From Pseudomonas sp. GD03919 (GTDB taxonomy: Bacteria; Pseudomonadota; Gammaproteobacteria; Pseudomonadales; Pseudomonadaceae): DNA of 64,000 nucleotides. This document shows, piece after piece, positions 39,383 through 48,282 of the stretch. The DNA is taken from the NCBI RefSeq assembly GCF_029814935.1, contig NZ_CP104582.1:1-64000 (forward strand). Direction: 5' to 3'. The notes beneath the pieces are model-generated. The model was given only the letters and a program-made list of their open reading frames with translations, ran no database searches and had not been told where the DNA came from. Position numbers and translations under genes: made by a program. Positions within the stretch are counted from its first letter, which is position 1. Each line of letters starts with the position of its first letter.

Positions 39383-40759
39383 ATGAGCCATTACGACGAG
39401 CTGTTCGAGCAGGATCGTGCCCACTTCATGCACCCGTCCACCCACGCCCATGACCACGCCAGCGGCGCGCTCAAGGGCCGTATCATCACCGGTGCCTCGG
39501 GCATCCGCATTCAGGATCATGAAGGCCGCGAGCTGCTCGACGCCTTTGCCGGCCTGTACTGCGTGAACATCGGCTACGGCCGCACCGAGGTGGCCGAGGC
39601 GATCTACAAGCAGGCCAAGGAACTGGCCTACTACCACACCTACGTGGGTCACTCGACCGAGGCCATCATCGAGCTGTCGGCGCGCATCATCGACTGGGCG
39701 CCCAAGGGCATGAAGAAGGTCTACTACGGCCTGTCCGGCTCGGACGCCAACGAGACCCAGATCAAGCTGGTGCGCTACTACAACAACGTGCTCGGCCGCC
39801 CGGCGAAGAAGAAGATCATCTCCCGCCAGCGCGGCTACCACGGCTCGGGCATCATGACCGGCAGCCTCACCGGCCTGGCCAGTTTCCACCAGCACTTCGA
39901 CCTGCCTCACGCGGACATCAAGCACGCCGCCTGCCCGCATTTCTACAAGGCGCCGGCCGGCATGGACGAGGCGGCTTTCGTGCGCCACTGCGCCGAGGAT
40001 CTGGAGCGTCTGATCCTGGCCGAGGGGCCGGAGACCGTGGCCGCCTTTATCGGCGAGCCGGTGATGGGCACCGGCGGCATCATCGTCCCGCCCACCGGTT
40101 ACTGGGAGGCGATCCAGGCGGTGCTGGCCAAGTACGACATCCTGCTGATCGCCGACGAAGTGGTCTGCGCCTTCGGTCGTCTGGGCACGCCGATGGGCAG
40201 CCAGATGTTCGGCATGCAGCCGGACTTGATCACCACCGCCAAGGGCCTGACCAGCGCCTACGCGCCGCTTTCAGCGGTGATCGTCGGCGATAAGGTGTGG
40301 AACGTGATCGATGAGGCCTCCAGCCGCGACGGTGCCATGGGTCATGGCTGGACCTACTCTGGTCACCCGATCTGCGCCGCCGCTGCGCTGGCCAACCTGA
40401 ACATCCTGGAGAAGGAAAATATCTCCGCCAACGCTGCCGAGGTGGGTGCCTATCTCAACCAGCAGCTGCGCCAGACCTTCGAGGGCCATCCGCTGGTGGG
40501 CGAGGTGCGTGGCGTCGGTATGCTCGCCGCGCTGGAGTTCATGGCCGACAAGGAGGCGCGTACGCCTTTCGATGCTGCGCTCAAGGTTGGCCCGCGTGTC
40601 TCCGCCGCCTGCCTGGAACGCGGCATGATCGCCCGTGCCATGCCGCACGGCGACATCCTCGGTTTCGCCCCACCGCTGGTGCTGACCCGCGCCGAAGCGG
40701 ATGAAGTGGTGGGTATCGCCAAGGCGGCGGTGGATGCGGTGGCCAGCGAGGTGCTTTGA
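39383..40759 (+). CDS. doeD: L-2,4-diaminobutyrate transaminase DoeD
   Basis: DoeD converts 2,4-diaminobutyrate to aspartate-semialdehyde. The 458-residue class III PLP aminotransferase has YYGLSGSDANETQIKLVRYY, IADEVVCAFGRLG and the PLP lysine in TTAKGLTSAYAPLSA. The ATG at 39383 follows GGAGG. It is co-transcribed with doeC. The pair closes the route from ectoine to aspartate. Confidence 0.88.
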   Translation: MSHYDELFEQDRAHFMHPSTHAHDHASGALKGRIITGASGIRIQDHEGRELLDAFAGLYCVNIGYGRTEVAEAIYKQAKELAYYHTYVGHSTEAIIELSARIIDWAPKGMKKVYYGLSGSDANETQIKLVRYYNNVLGRPAKKKIISRQRGYHGSGIMTGSLTGLASFHQHFDLPHADIKHAACPHFYKAPAGMDEAAFVRHCAEDLERLILAEGPETVAAFIGEPVMGTGGIIVPPTGYWEAIQAVLAKYDILLIADEVVCAFGRLGTPMGSQMFGMQPDLITTAKGLTSAYAPLSAVIVGDKVWNVIDEASSRDGAMGHGWTYSGHPICAAAALANLNILEKENISANAAEVGAYLNQQLRQTFEGHPLVGEVRGVGMLAALEFMADKEARTPFDAALKVGPRVSAACLERGMIARAMPHGDILGFAPPLVLTRAEADEVVGIAKAAVDAVASEVL

Positions 40760-40812
40760 AGCGAACCGCTGCAATGGGCTTCAGTCGTGAAGGCTGAAGT
40801 CCTTCACCCGCG

Positions 40813-40870
40813 CGGTGCGCATGGCGCACCCTACAGCACCTCGCGAACCGTAGGGTGCGCCGTGCGCACC
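40813..40870. repeat. REP-type palindrome
   Basis: ggtgcgcatggcgcaccctac ... gtagggtgcgccgtgcgcacc, long arms, same family as the one at 30759. Confidence 0.85.
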
Positions 40871-40877
40871 GAGTCGA

Positions 40878-41191
40878 TCAGCGTTGCTTGTCCAGCTTGC
40901 GCACAAACACGCTCATTTCCTTCTCGGCCTGCTTGTCGCCCTTGGCCTGGGCGGCTTTGAGGCCCTGCTGCCAGGCCTGGCGTGCACCTTCGGCTTCGCC
41001 CTTGGCCTGCAGCGCCTTGCCCAGCAGTTTCCAGGCGGCGGAATAGCCGGGGTCGAATTCGACGCAGCGCTGCAGGTGCTCGGCCGCCTGCGCGGCATTG
41101 CCGCCATCCAGGTGGCCTTGCCCAGGCCGAAGCGCAGCAGGGCGTTGTCCATGCTCTTGGCCAGCATCTTTTCCAGCGCATCTGTACTCAT
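40878..41191 (-). pseudogene. TPR-repeat protein with a one-base frameshift
   Basis: The start MSTDALEKMLAKSMDNALLR and FGLGKA are in one frame and the rest, LDGGNAAQAAEHLQRCVEFD followed by PGYSAAWKLLGKALQAKG and ending VFVRKLDKQR, is in another. The change lies near 41110-41120, consistent with loss of a single T. The protein is a small TPR helper of the kind found before trkA in P. aeruginosa. It is either a recent mutation or a sequencing error, since nothing else is damaged. Confidence 0.8.
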
Positions 41192-41337
41192 TTCGGCTCC
41201 TGCATCGTCATGGTGGGCTTCCCCGGATTTCATCTGATGGGATGGACTCCTCCTCCCACGGACGGCATCGCAATGTGCCAGATTGTCTATACCTGAGAAG
41301 GGTCACCGACAAACGCTGTAGAGAGGAGGAGTCCGCC

Positions 41338-42393
41338 ATGAATCGTAGCGCACCTACCCACTGTCCGTTGTATTGCGTGGATCTGGCCAAGCATAAATTT
41401 CAGGTTCATGGTTATTCGGCCGACGGCCATCGCCAACAATGCCTGACGCTGAGTCGCAGCCAGTTCGACAGGCTATTTTGTGAAGAGTCCAATAGTGATT
41501 GCCTTGTGGTGATGGAAGCCTGCGCCAGCAGCAATTATTGGTGCCGACGTCTTTTGGCGTTGGGTTATCGGGTTAAACGAGTTCCCGCTCAATTTGTCGA
41601 CAAACAGCGCATCGGCAACAAGACCGATGGCAATGATGCCGATGCGATCTTTGCCGTCCACCAGGATCGGCGAGTAGGTGCTGTTGCGGTCAAAACGGTT
41701 GAGCAGCAGGATTTGTGCGCTCAGCACCGGCTGCGGGAACTGCTGGTTGGTCAGCGCACCCAGTTACTCAATCAGGCCCGGAGTCTGCTGGCCGAGCGTG
41801 GTCAGATAGCGCCACAGGGGCGTGTTGCGCTGGAGGCGTTGATCCGCCTGGTATGCCAGGAGGAGCCCAATCAAGAGGTGAGCGCCGGCCTGATCGAGCT
41901 ACTTGAACAGATCACATGCCAAGTCGCCGGTATCGACGCGCAGATCCAGAGCATCGAAGGCCGACTCAAAGCTGCCAGCCAAGCATCCGTCTTGATTCGG
42001 CAGGTACAGAGCATCCACGGTGTGGGGCTGATCACTGCCACAGCAGTGGTTGCCGAGTACGGTAACAACATCAGCCACTTTGCCGATGCCCGTCAGTTCG
42101 CCGCGAGCTTGGGGGTGACCCCCAGTGAGCGCTCTTCAGGTCAGCAGCGACGATTGGGGGGGATCACTCGGCGTGGCAATCCCTACCTGCGAACGCTGCT
42201 GGTACAGGGTGCCCAATCGGTGCTCAATCACTGCCAGAGACGTGAGGATGCCATTAGCCAGGTGGCTCGACGCTTGCTGGAGAGTAAACGACGCACGGTA
42301 GCCGTTATCGCCATAGCCAACCGTTTGGCGCGGATCATCTATGCCGTGATCAAACACAACACCCCTTATCGGGCTCAGCCACAGCAGGCCTGA
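41338..42393 (+). CDS. IS110-family (IS1111 group) DEDD recombinase
   Basis: The 351-residue transposase has an N-terminal RuvC-like DEDD domain, with D in YCVDLAKHKF, E in VVMEACASS and the D-D pair in KTDGNDADAIF, then a coiled-coil linker and the C-terminal Transposase_20 domain with the conserved serine in TPSERSSGQQRRLGG and RRGNPYLRTLL. IS110-family enzymes recombine DNA with an element-encoded bridge/seek RNA that recognises target and donor. The start follows GAGGAGGAG. Frame intact. Confidence 0.95.
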   Translation: MNRSAPTHCPLYCVDLAKHKFQVHGYSADGHRQQCLTLSRSQFDRLFCEESNSDCLVVMEACASSNYWCRRLLALGYRVKRVPAQFVDKQRIGNKTDGNDADAIFAVHQDRRVGAVAVKTVEQQDLCAQHRLRELLVGQRTQLLNQARSLLAERGQIAPQGRVALEALIRLVCQEEPNQEVSAGLIELLEQITCQVAGIDAQIQSIEGRLKAASQASVLIRQVQSIHGVGLITATAVVAEYGNNISHFADARQFAASLGVTPSERSSGQQRRLGGITRRGNPYLRTLLVQGAQSVLNHCQRREDAISQVARRLLESKRRTVAVIAIANRLARIIYAVIKHNTPYRAQPQQA

Positions 42394-42439
42394 GCCTTAA
42401 CCCAACAAGGAGGTACAACCGACAGCGCAACGGAAGATG

Positions 42440-42600
42440 GAATAAGGATCAGATCCGGCTGGAGAAATGCCGAGTAGCCCGCAGCCCCATGATAGGGTCG
42501 CTCATCCGATAGGCACTCCAGCAGCGAACGCCCCATCTAGGCTCGGGAGCAACGGCTCCCTTTACGAAGTCGAATATACGGTCGCGTTGATCACCATCTT
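42440..42600 (+). ncRNA. Predicted bridge/seek RNA of the IS1111-group element
   Basis: Two hairpin-loops can be drawn in the 3' non-coding region. Loop 1: outer stem CTGGAG+TGCC (42459-42464, 42468-42471) with GGCA+CTCCAG (42512-42521), inner stem CCC/GGG (42486-42488/42495-42497). Its 5' side holds TAGCCCG (42475-42481), complementary to the right target CGGGCTA (42631-42637), and its 3' side TCATCCG (42502-42508), equal to the REP target across the insertion point. Loop 2: outer stem AACGC (42527-42531) / GCGTT (42584-42588), inner stem GGGAGC/GCTCCC (42545-42550/42555-42560); 5' side CCCATC (42532-42537) complements the left end GATGGG (41236-41241), 3' side ATATAC (42574-42579) matches the right end ATATA. 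Exact RNA ends are unknown. Confidence 0.78.
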
Positions 42601-42666
42601 GCTACTTGCGCCAGAGGAGGAGTCCATATACGGGCTACGCGCTGGTAGCCGGATGTAATCCGGGAC

Positions 42667-44040
42667 TCAGAAGAAGGTCAGACCGGCCTGGAACAGGCGC
42701 TCGACATCGCGAATGTATTTCTTGTCGACCACGAACAGAATCACGTGGTCGCCGGACTCAATCACCGTGTCGTCGTGGGCGATCAGAACTTCTTCGTCGC
42801 GGATGATGGCGCCGATGGTGGTGCTCGGTGGCAGGGCGATGTCTTCGATGGCGCGGCCGATCACCTTGCTCGATTTGGCATCGCCATGGGCGATCACTTC
42901 CAGCGCCTCTGCGGCGCCACGGCGCAGGCTGTGCACGCTTTCGATATCGCCACGGCGCACGTGGGTCAGCAGCGTGCCGATGGTGGCCAACTGCGGGCTG
43001 ATGGCGATGTCGATCTCGCCGCCCTGCACCAGGTCGACGTAGGCAGGGTTGTTGATGATGGTCATTACCTTGCGCGCGCCCAGGCGTTTGGCCAGCAGCG
43101 AGGACATGATGTTGGCCTCGTCGTCGTTGGTCAGGGCGAGGAAGATGTCGGCATCGTTGATGTTCTCTTCTACCAGCAGGTCGCGATCCGACGCGCTGCC
43201 CTGCAGCACGATGGTGCTGTCGAGGCTTTCCGACAGGTAGCGGCAGCGCGCCGGGTTCATCTCGATGATCTTCACCTGGTAGCGGCTTTCGATGGCCTCG
43301 GCCAGGCGTTCGCCGATGTTGCCACCGCCGGCGATCACCACGCGCTTGTAGCTGTCTTCCAGGCGGCGCATCTCGCTCATCACTGCGCGGATATGTGCCT
43401 TGGCCGCGATGAAGAACACCTCGTCATCGGCCTCGATGATGGTGTCGCCCTTGGGCATGATCGGCCGGTTGCGGCGGAAAATGGCGGCCACGCGGGTGTC
43501 GACGTTGGGCATGTGCTGGCGCAACTGGCGCAGCTGCTGGCCGACCAGCGGGCCGCCGTAGTAGGCCTTGACCGCCACCAACTGGGCCTTGCCTTCGGCG
43601 AAGTCGATCACCTGCAGGGCGCCGGGGTATTCGATCAGGCGTCTGATGTAGTTGGTCACCACCTGCTCGGGGCTGATCAGCACGTCGACCGGAATCGCTT
43701 CGTTGTCGAACAGCGCCTCGCGGGTCAGATAGGCCGCCTCGCGTACGCGGGCGATCTTGGTCGGCGTGTGGAACAGGGTGTAGGCCACCTGACAGGCGAT
43801 CATGTTGACTTCGTCGCTGTTGGTTACCGCCACCAGCATGTCGGCATCGTCGGCGCCGGCCTGGCGCAGCACCGTGGGGAACGAGCCCTTGCCCTGCACG
43901 GTGCGGATATCCAGGCGGTCGCCGAGATCGCGCAGGCGATCGCCATCGGTGTCGACCACGGTGATGTCGTTGGCTTCGCTGGCGAGGTGTTCGGCCAGGG
44001 TGCCGCCCACCTGGCCGGCGCCGAGAATGATGATCTTCAC
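42667..44040 (-). CDS. trkA: Trk potassium uptake system protein TrkA
   Basis: TrkA is the cytoplasmic NAD/ATP-binding gating subunit of the Trk potassium transporter. The 457-residue product has two RCK units: Rossmann motifs [13 protein letters not shown] at residue 7 and [13 protein letters not shown] near residue 239, each followed by a TrkA-C domain. The order trkA-rsmB-fmt-def on the minus strand matches P. aeruginosa. Potassium uptake is the first response to osmotic upshift, complementing the osmolyte genes elsewhere in the window, though this is a core gene. Confidence 0.96.
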   Translation of the reverse strand: MKIIILGAGQVGGTLAEHLASEANDITVVDTDGDRLRDLGDRLDIRTVQGKGSFPTVLRQAGADDADMLVAVTNSDEVNMIACQVAYTLFHTPTKIARVREAAYLTREALFDNEAIPVDVLISPEQVVTNYIRRLIEYPGALQVIDFAEGKAQLVAVKAYYGGPLVGQQLRQLRQHMPNVDTRVAAIFRRNRPIMPKGDTIIEADDEVFFIAAKAHIRAVMSEMRRLEDSYKRVVIAGGGNIGERLAEAIESRYQVKIIEMNPARCRYLSESLDSTIVLQGSASDRDLLVEENINDADIFLALTNDDEANIMSSLLAKRLGARKVMTIINNPAYVDLVQGGEIDIAISPQLATIGTLLTHVRRGDIESVHSLRRGAAEALEVIAHGDAKSSKVIGRAIEDIALPPSTTIGAIIRDEEVLIAHDDTVIESGDHVILFVVDKKYIRDVERLFQAGLTFF

Positions 44041-44076
44041 CGATACGCTCCGTTGGAAATATTGGCAACCGTCACT

Positions 44077-44132
44077 CCCGCGAAGGCGGGAGCCCAGGTG
44101 CTTAGGTTATCTGCGTTCCCGCCTTCGCGGGA
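44077..44132. repeat. Palindromic repeat between trkA and rsmB
   Basis: cccgcgaaggcgggagcccag and, inverted, cgttcccgccttcgcggga. A common Pseudomonas intergenic repeat type. Confidence 0.8.
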
Positions 44133-44201
44133 CAGCGCTTGCGCTGAACGCACTTTAGTGCGGCCCGAAAAGCGCGAGCGCAGCGAGTAATGACGACTAT
44201 T

Positions 44202-45509
44202 TCAGAGTACCTGTGGCCTTTTGATCAACTTGGCATAGTAAAAGCCGTCGTGGCCGTCCAGCTGTGGCAGCAACTGGCGGCCATGGCCGGGCTGCAGGCC
44301 GAACTCGCCGGCGATGGCCACTTCCTGCGCGTCGGTGGTGCGGGCGAGAAAGGCGGCGATGGTCTCGCTGTTTTCCGTTGGCAGCACCGAGCAGGTGGCA
44401 TAGAGCAGAATGCCGCCGGGGGCCAGGGTCGGCCACAGGGCATCGAGCAGCTCACCCTGCAGGTGTGCCAGCGCGGGAATGTCCTCGGGCTTGCGCGTCA
44501 GCTTGATGTCCGGGTGGCGGCGAATCACGCCGGTGGCCGAACAGGGCGCGTCGAGCAGGATGCGCTGGAACGGCTGGCCGTCCCACCAGGCGCCAGTGTC
44601 ACGACCGTCGGCGGCGATCAGGGTGGCGTCGAGTTGCAGGCGGTCGAGGTTTTCGCGAACGCGCGCCAGGCGTTTGGCTTCCAGATCGACAGCGACCACT
44701 TCGGCCAGCGTCGGTTCGACTTCCAGCAGGTGGCAGGTCTTGCCGCCCGGTGCGGCACAGGCGTCCAGCACGCGTTGGCCCGGCGCCAGTTCGAGCAGGT
44801 CGGCGGCCAGTTGCGCAGCCTCGTCCTGCACGCTGACGCGGCCGTCCTTAAAGCCGGGCAAGGTGGTCACATCACAGGGCTGCAGCAGGCGCACGCCGTC
44901 GCGGCTATAGGTGCAGGGCTCGGCGGCGATGCCGGCAGTGCGCAGCTCGATCAGATAGGCGTCGCGGCTGCCATGGCGGCGATTGACCCGCAGGATCAGC
45001 GGCGGATGCGCGTTATTGGCGGCGCAGATGGCTTGCCAGTGATCCGGCCAGTGCGCCTTGAGCGCTTTCTGCAGCCAGCGTGGGTGGGCGGTGTGCAGCA
45101 CCGGATCGCGATCCAGTTCGGCGAAAATCGCTTCATGCTCGCGCTGGGCGCGGCGCAGCACGGCGTTGAGCAGGCCCTTGGCCCAGGGCTTTTTCAGCGC
45201 GCCGGCGCAGCCGACCGTTTCGCCGATGGCGGCATGTTCGGGGATGCGGCTTTGCAGCAACTGATAGAGGCCGATCAGCAGCAGTGCTTCCACGTCCTTG
45301 TCGGCGGCCTTGAACGGCTTTTCCAGCAGTTTCTCGGCCAGCAATTGCAGGCGCGGCTGCCAGCGCGCGGCGCCGAAAGCCAAGTCCTGTGCCAGGGCAC
45401 GGTCGTGGTACTCGACCTTGTCCAGTTGCGGCGGCAGGCTGCTGCCCAGCGAGGCCTTGCCGGACAGTACTGCGGTCAGGGCACGTGCGGCGGCCAGGCG
45501 TGGGTTCAT
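44202..45509 (-). CDS. rsmB: 16S rRNA (cytosine-967-C5)-methyltransferase RsmB
   Basis: RsmB methylates C967 of 16S rRNA. The 435-residue product has an N-terminal NusB-like RNA-binding domain (about 1-140) and a C-terminal SAM-dependent domain: [32 protein letters not shown] (first catalytic Cys region) and [15 protein letters not shown] (nucleophile Cys). The ATG overlaps the fmt stop by four bases, so translation is coupled. Confidence 0.96.
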   Translation of the reverse strand: MNPRLAAARALTAVLSGKASLGSSLPPQLDKVEYHDRALAQDLAFGAARWQPRLQLLAEKLLEKPFKAADKDVEALLLIGLYQLLQSRIPEHAAIGETVGCAGALKKPWAKGLLNAVLRRAQREHEAIFAELDRDPVLHTAHPRWLQKALKAHWPDHWQAICAANNAHPPLILRVNRRHGSRDAYLIELRTAGIAAEPCTYSRDGVRLLQPCDVTTLPGFKDGRVSVQDEAAQLAADLLELAPGQRVLDACAAPGGKTCHLLEVEPTLAEVVAVDLEAKRLARVRENLDRLQLDATLIAADGRDTGAWWDGQPFQRILLDAPCSATGVIRRHPDIKLTRKPEDIPALAHLQGELLDALWPTLAPGGILLYATCSVLPTENSETIAAFLARTTDAQEVAIAGEFGLQPGHGRQLLPQLDGHDGFYYAKLIKRPQVL

Positions 45510-46450
45510 TGACCGAGCACCAGACCGGGGGCGAACTGCTCGCGACGGCTGTTGTACAGGTCGCTGAAGGCCAGCGGCTTGCCGCCGGGCAACTGCAGGC
45601 GGGTCAGGCGCAGCGCGCCGTCGCCGCAGGCCACGGTCAGGCCGCTCTTGTCAGCGGCGAGAATGCTGCCGGGGGCACCACTGCCCTCGCCCAGCTCTGC
45701 CGCATGCACCTTCAACGCCTCGCCGTTCAGCGTGGTATGGCAGATCGGCCAGGGATGGAAGGCGCGCACCAGGCGTTCCAGTTCCACGGCTGGGCGGCTG
45801 AAGTCCAGGCGCGCTTCGTCCTTGTTCAGCTTGTGCGCGTAATTGGCCAGGGCATCGTCCTGCACTTCGCCCTTCAGCGTGCCAGCAGCCAGGCCCTCGA
45901 TAGCCTGCAGCACCGCCTGCGGGCCGAGCTGGGCGAGTCGGTCGTGCAGGCTGCCACCGGTGTCGCTGGCGCTGATCGGCGTGGTCACCTTGAGCAGCAT
46001 CGGCCCGGTATCCAGGCCGGCTTCCATCTGCATCACGGTGACGCCGGATTCAAGATCGCCGGCCTGCACCGCGCGCTGGATCGGCGCGGCGCCACGCCAG
46101 CGCGGGAGCAAGGAGGCGTGGCTGTTGATGCAGCCCAGGCGCGGGGTGTCGAGCACCACCTGCGGCAGGATCAGGCCATAGGCGACCACCACCATCAGAT
46201 CCGGTTTGAGGGCAGCCAGCTCGGCCTGGGCCTCTTCGTTGCGCAGGCTGGCCGGCTGGTAGACGGCAATGCCATGCTCGACGGCCAGTTGCTTGACCGG
46301 GCTTGGCATCAGCTTCTGGCCGCGACCGGCGGGGCGATCCGGCTGGGTGTAGACGGCGATGATCTGGTGCCGACTGGCCAGCAAGGCCTTGAGGTGCTCG
46401 GCGGCAAATTCCGGAGTGCCGGCAAAGACGATACGCAATGAGTCAGACAT
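45506..46450 (-). CDS. fmt: Methionyl-tRNA formyltransferase
   Basis: Fmt formylates initiator Met-tRNA using 10-formyl-tetrahydrofolate. The 314-residue product has [16 protein letters not shown], the catalytic region [20 protein letters not shown] and [16 protein letters not shown], followed by the C-terminal tRNA-binding barrel. It lies between def and rsmB; a terminator-like hairpin at 46462-46492 separates it from def. Confidence 0.96.
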   Translation of the reverse strand: MSDSLRIVFAGTPEFAAEHLKALLASRHQIIAVYTQPDRPAGRGQKLMPSPVKQLAVEHGIAVYQPASLRNEEAQAELAALKPDLMVVVAYGLILPQVVLDTPRLGCINSHASLLPRWRGAAPIQRAVQAGDLESGVTVMQMEAGLDTGPMLLKVTTPISASDTGGSLHDRLAQLGPQAVLQAIEGLAAGTLKGEVQDDALANYAHKLNKDEARLDFSRPAVELERLVRAFHPWPICHTTLNGEALKVHAAELGEGSGAPGSILAADKSGLTVACGDGALRLTRLQLPGGKPLAFSDLYNSRREQFAPGLVLGQ

Positions 46451-46461
46451 GAGGGCTCGCT

Positions 46462-46492
46462 AAAAGAAAAAGGCTTGCCGTGGCAAGCCTTC
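46462..46492 (-). terminator. Terminator/attenuator between def and fmt
   Basis: Read on the minus strand: stem AGGCTTGCC / GGCAAGCCT followed by TTTTTCTTTT. It follows the def stop and precedes fmt, so it may lower fmt expression relative to def. Confidence 0.85.
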
Positions 46493-46503
46493 TGGATGGG
46501 GCG

Positions 46504-47010
46504 TCAAGCGCGTTGGCGATGCTGTTTTTCCAGCTTCTTCTTGATGCGGTCGCGCTTGAGGTTGGACAGGTAGTCGACGAACAGCTTGCCGTTGAGGTGA
46601 TCGCACTCGTGCTGGATGCACACGGCGAGCAGGCCTTCGGCGATCAGCTCGAAGGGCTGGCCATCGCGATCCAGCGCCTTGATCTTGACCTTCTGCGGGC
46701 GGTCGACGTTCTCGTAGAAGCCGGGCACTGACAGGCAGCCTTCCTGGTACTGGTCCATCTCGTCGGTCAAAGGCTCGAACTCGGGGTTGATGAACACCCG
46801 TGGCTCGGACTTGTCCTCGGACAGGTCCATGACCACCACGCGCTTGTGCACGTTGACCTGCGTCGCGGCCAGGCCGATACCGGGTGCGTCATACATGGTC
46901 TCGAACATGTCGTCGACCAGTTGACGGATGGAGTCGTCCACGACGTCCACCGGTTTGGCGATGGTACGCAGGCGTGGATCAGGAAATTCGAGGATATTCA
47001 GGATCGCCAT
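46504..47010 (-). CDS. def: Peptide deformylase
   Basis: Def removes the formyl group from nascent proteins with a catalytic metal. The 168-residue product has all three motifs: GIGLAATQV near residue 45, EGCLSVPG near residue 90, and QHECDHLNG near residue 133 (HExxH). It is the first gene of the def-fmt-rsmB-trkA block and divergent from the LysM gene. Confidence 0.97.
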   Translation of the reverse strand: MAILNILEFPDPRLRTIAKPVDVVDDSIRQLVDDMFETMYDAPGIGLAATQVNVHKRVVVMDLSEDKSEPRVFINPEFEPLTDEMDQYQEGCLSVPGFYENVDRPQKVKIKALDRDGQPFELIAEGLLAVCIQHECDHLNGKLFVDYLSNLKRDRIKKKLEKQHRQRA

Positions 47011-47163
47011 ATGCGTTTGTGATGCACTTGTAGAATAAAGTCAAAATCCGCTGCTAAGATGATGAACAGCATTGAAAAACGGCTTCACGCCGCGGAATCA
47101 GCGGGTTTGGCACGCGGCGCTAGGGCGCTTCACGTGAAGGCACATAATAAAGGGATTCACCGT

Positions 47164-48201
47164 ATGAGGAAATCACTACTCGCCCTGCTCTTTGCAGCCG
47201 GCGGAATGGCCCTGACCTGCCTGGCTCAGGCCGCAGTGCAACTCAAGGACGGTCACCCGGACCGTTACACCGTGGTCAAGGGCGATACGCTCTGGGATAT
47301 CTCCGGTAAATTCCTCAGCCAGCCGTGGAAGTGGCCGGAGATCTGGCATGCCAACCCGCAGGTCGCCAACCCGCATCTGATCTATCCCGGTGACACCCTC
47401 AACCTGGTCTATATCGATGGTCAGCCGCGCCTGATGCTCAATCGTGGCGAGTCGCGCGGCACCATCAAGCTGTCGCCTCAGGTGCGCAGCACGCCGATGG
47501 CCGAGGCGATTCCGACCATTCCGCTGGGGGCCATCAACAGCTTCCTGCTGAGCAACCGCATCGTTGATACCCCGGAGGAATTTAACGGCAAGCCCTACGT
47601 TGTCGCCGGTAACGCCGAGCGTGTGGTCAGCGGCGCGGGTGATCGCATTTATGTTCGCGGCCAGTTCGATGAAGAGCATCCGGTCTACGGTATCTTCCGT
47701 CAGGGCAAGACCTACGTGGATCCGGAGTCGAAAGAGTTTCTGGGTATCAATGCCGACGACATCGGTACCGGTGAGATCGTCGCCGAGGAAGGTGATGTCG
47801 GTACCCTCGTCCTGAGCCGTTCGACTCAGGAAGTGCGCATCGGTGACCGCCTGTTCCCTACCGAAGAGCGTGCGATCAACTCCACCTTCATGCCCAGCGA
47901 GCCGACCAGCGAGATCAACGGTCTGATCCTCGACGTCCCGCGTGGTGTGACCCAGATCGGCCAGTTCGATGTGGTGACCCTGAATAAAGGTGCTCGCGAT
48001 GGTCTGGAGATCGGCAACGTGCTGGCCATCTACAAGGCCGGCGAAACCGTGCGCGACCGTGTCACCGGCGAAAGCGTGAAGATTCCCGACGAGCGTTCCG
48101 GCCTGCTGATGGTGTTCCGCACCTATGACAAGCTCAGCTATGGCCTGGTCCTGCAGGCCAGTCGCCAACTGGCGGTGATGGACAAGGTTCGCAACCCGTA
48201 A
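47164..48201 (+). CDS. LysM-domain exported protein (TsaP-like)
   Basis: The 345-residue product has a signal peptide (RKSLLALLFAAGGMALTCLAQA) and an N-terminal LysM domain (YTVVKGDTLWDISGKFLSQP ... HLIYPGDTLNLV) that binds peptidoglycan, then a C-terminal region typical of the protein encoded next to def/dprA in P. aeruginosa, which has been linked to anchoring of the type IV pilus secretin (TsaP). The ATG at 47164 was chosen because it begins the signal peptide; the open frame starts 35 codons earlier. A terminator follows at 48212. Confidence 0.88.
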   Translation: MRKSLLALLFAAGGMALTCLAQAAVQLKDGHPDRYTVVKGDTLWDISGKFLSQPWKWPEIWHANPQVANPHLIYPGDTLNLVYIDGQPRLMLNRGESRGTIKLSPQVRSTPMAEAIPTIPLGAINSFLLSNRIVDTPEEFNGKPYVVAGNAERVVSGAGDRIYVRGQFDEEHPVYGIFRQGKTYVDPESKEFLGINADDIGTGEIVAEEGDVGTLVLSRSTQEVRIGDRLFPTEERAINSTFMPSEPTSEINGLILDVPRGVTQIGQFDVVTLNKGARDGLEIGNVLAIYKAGETVRDRVTGESVKIPDERSGLLMVFRTYDKLSYGLVLQASRQLAVMDKVRNP

Positions 48202-48211
48202 TAGCCAACGA

Positions 48212-48239
48212 GCCCCGCCCAATGCGGGGTTTGTGTTTC
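48212..48239 (+). terminator. Rho-independent terminator of the LysM gene
   Basis: CCCCGC-CCAAT-GCGGGG followed by TTTGTGTTTC. Confidence 0.82.
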
Positions 48240-48282
48240 TGGCCGTCAGGATGGCGGCGTCATGTTTCAGGGAGGAGTCGCC

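Larger units (their letters stand above)
41235..42630 (+). mobile_element. IS1111-group (IS110 family) insertion sequence inserted in a REP palindrome
   Basis: The element is 1396 bases. Subterminal inverted repeats ATGGACTCCTCC (41242-41253) and GGAGGAGTCCAT (42616-42627) are perfect over 12 bases and sit 7 bases from the left and 3 bases from the right edge, the spacing characteristic of the IS1111 group. Left flank ccccggatttcatc and right flank cgggctacg join to the intact REP core seen at 37747-37764, with no target duplication. It carries one DEDD transposase and a long 3' non-coding region. A third GGAGGAGTCC forms the transposase ribosome site (41325-41334). Confidence 0.93.

Noticed and set aside
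42453-42458. ATCCGG upstream of the first loop as a target guide of the bridge RNA
   Set aside because: It can pair with the left REP arm, but it lies outside the internal loop and would break the geometry shared by both loops; the TCATCCG segment fits better.
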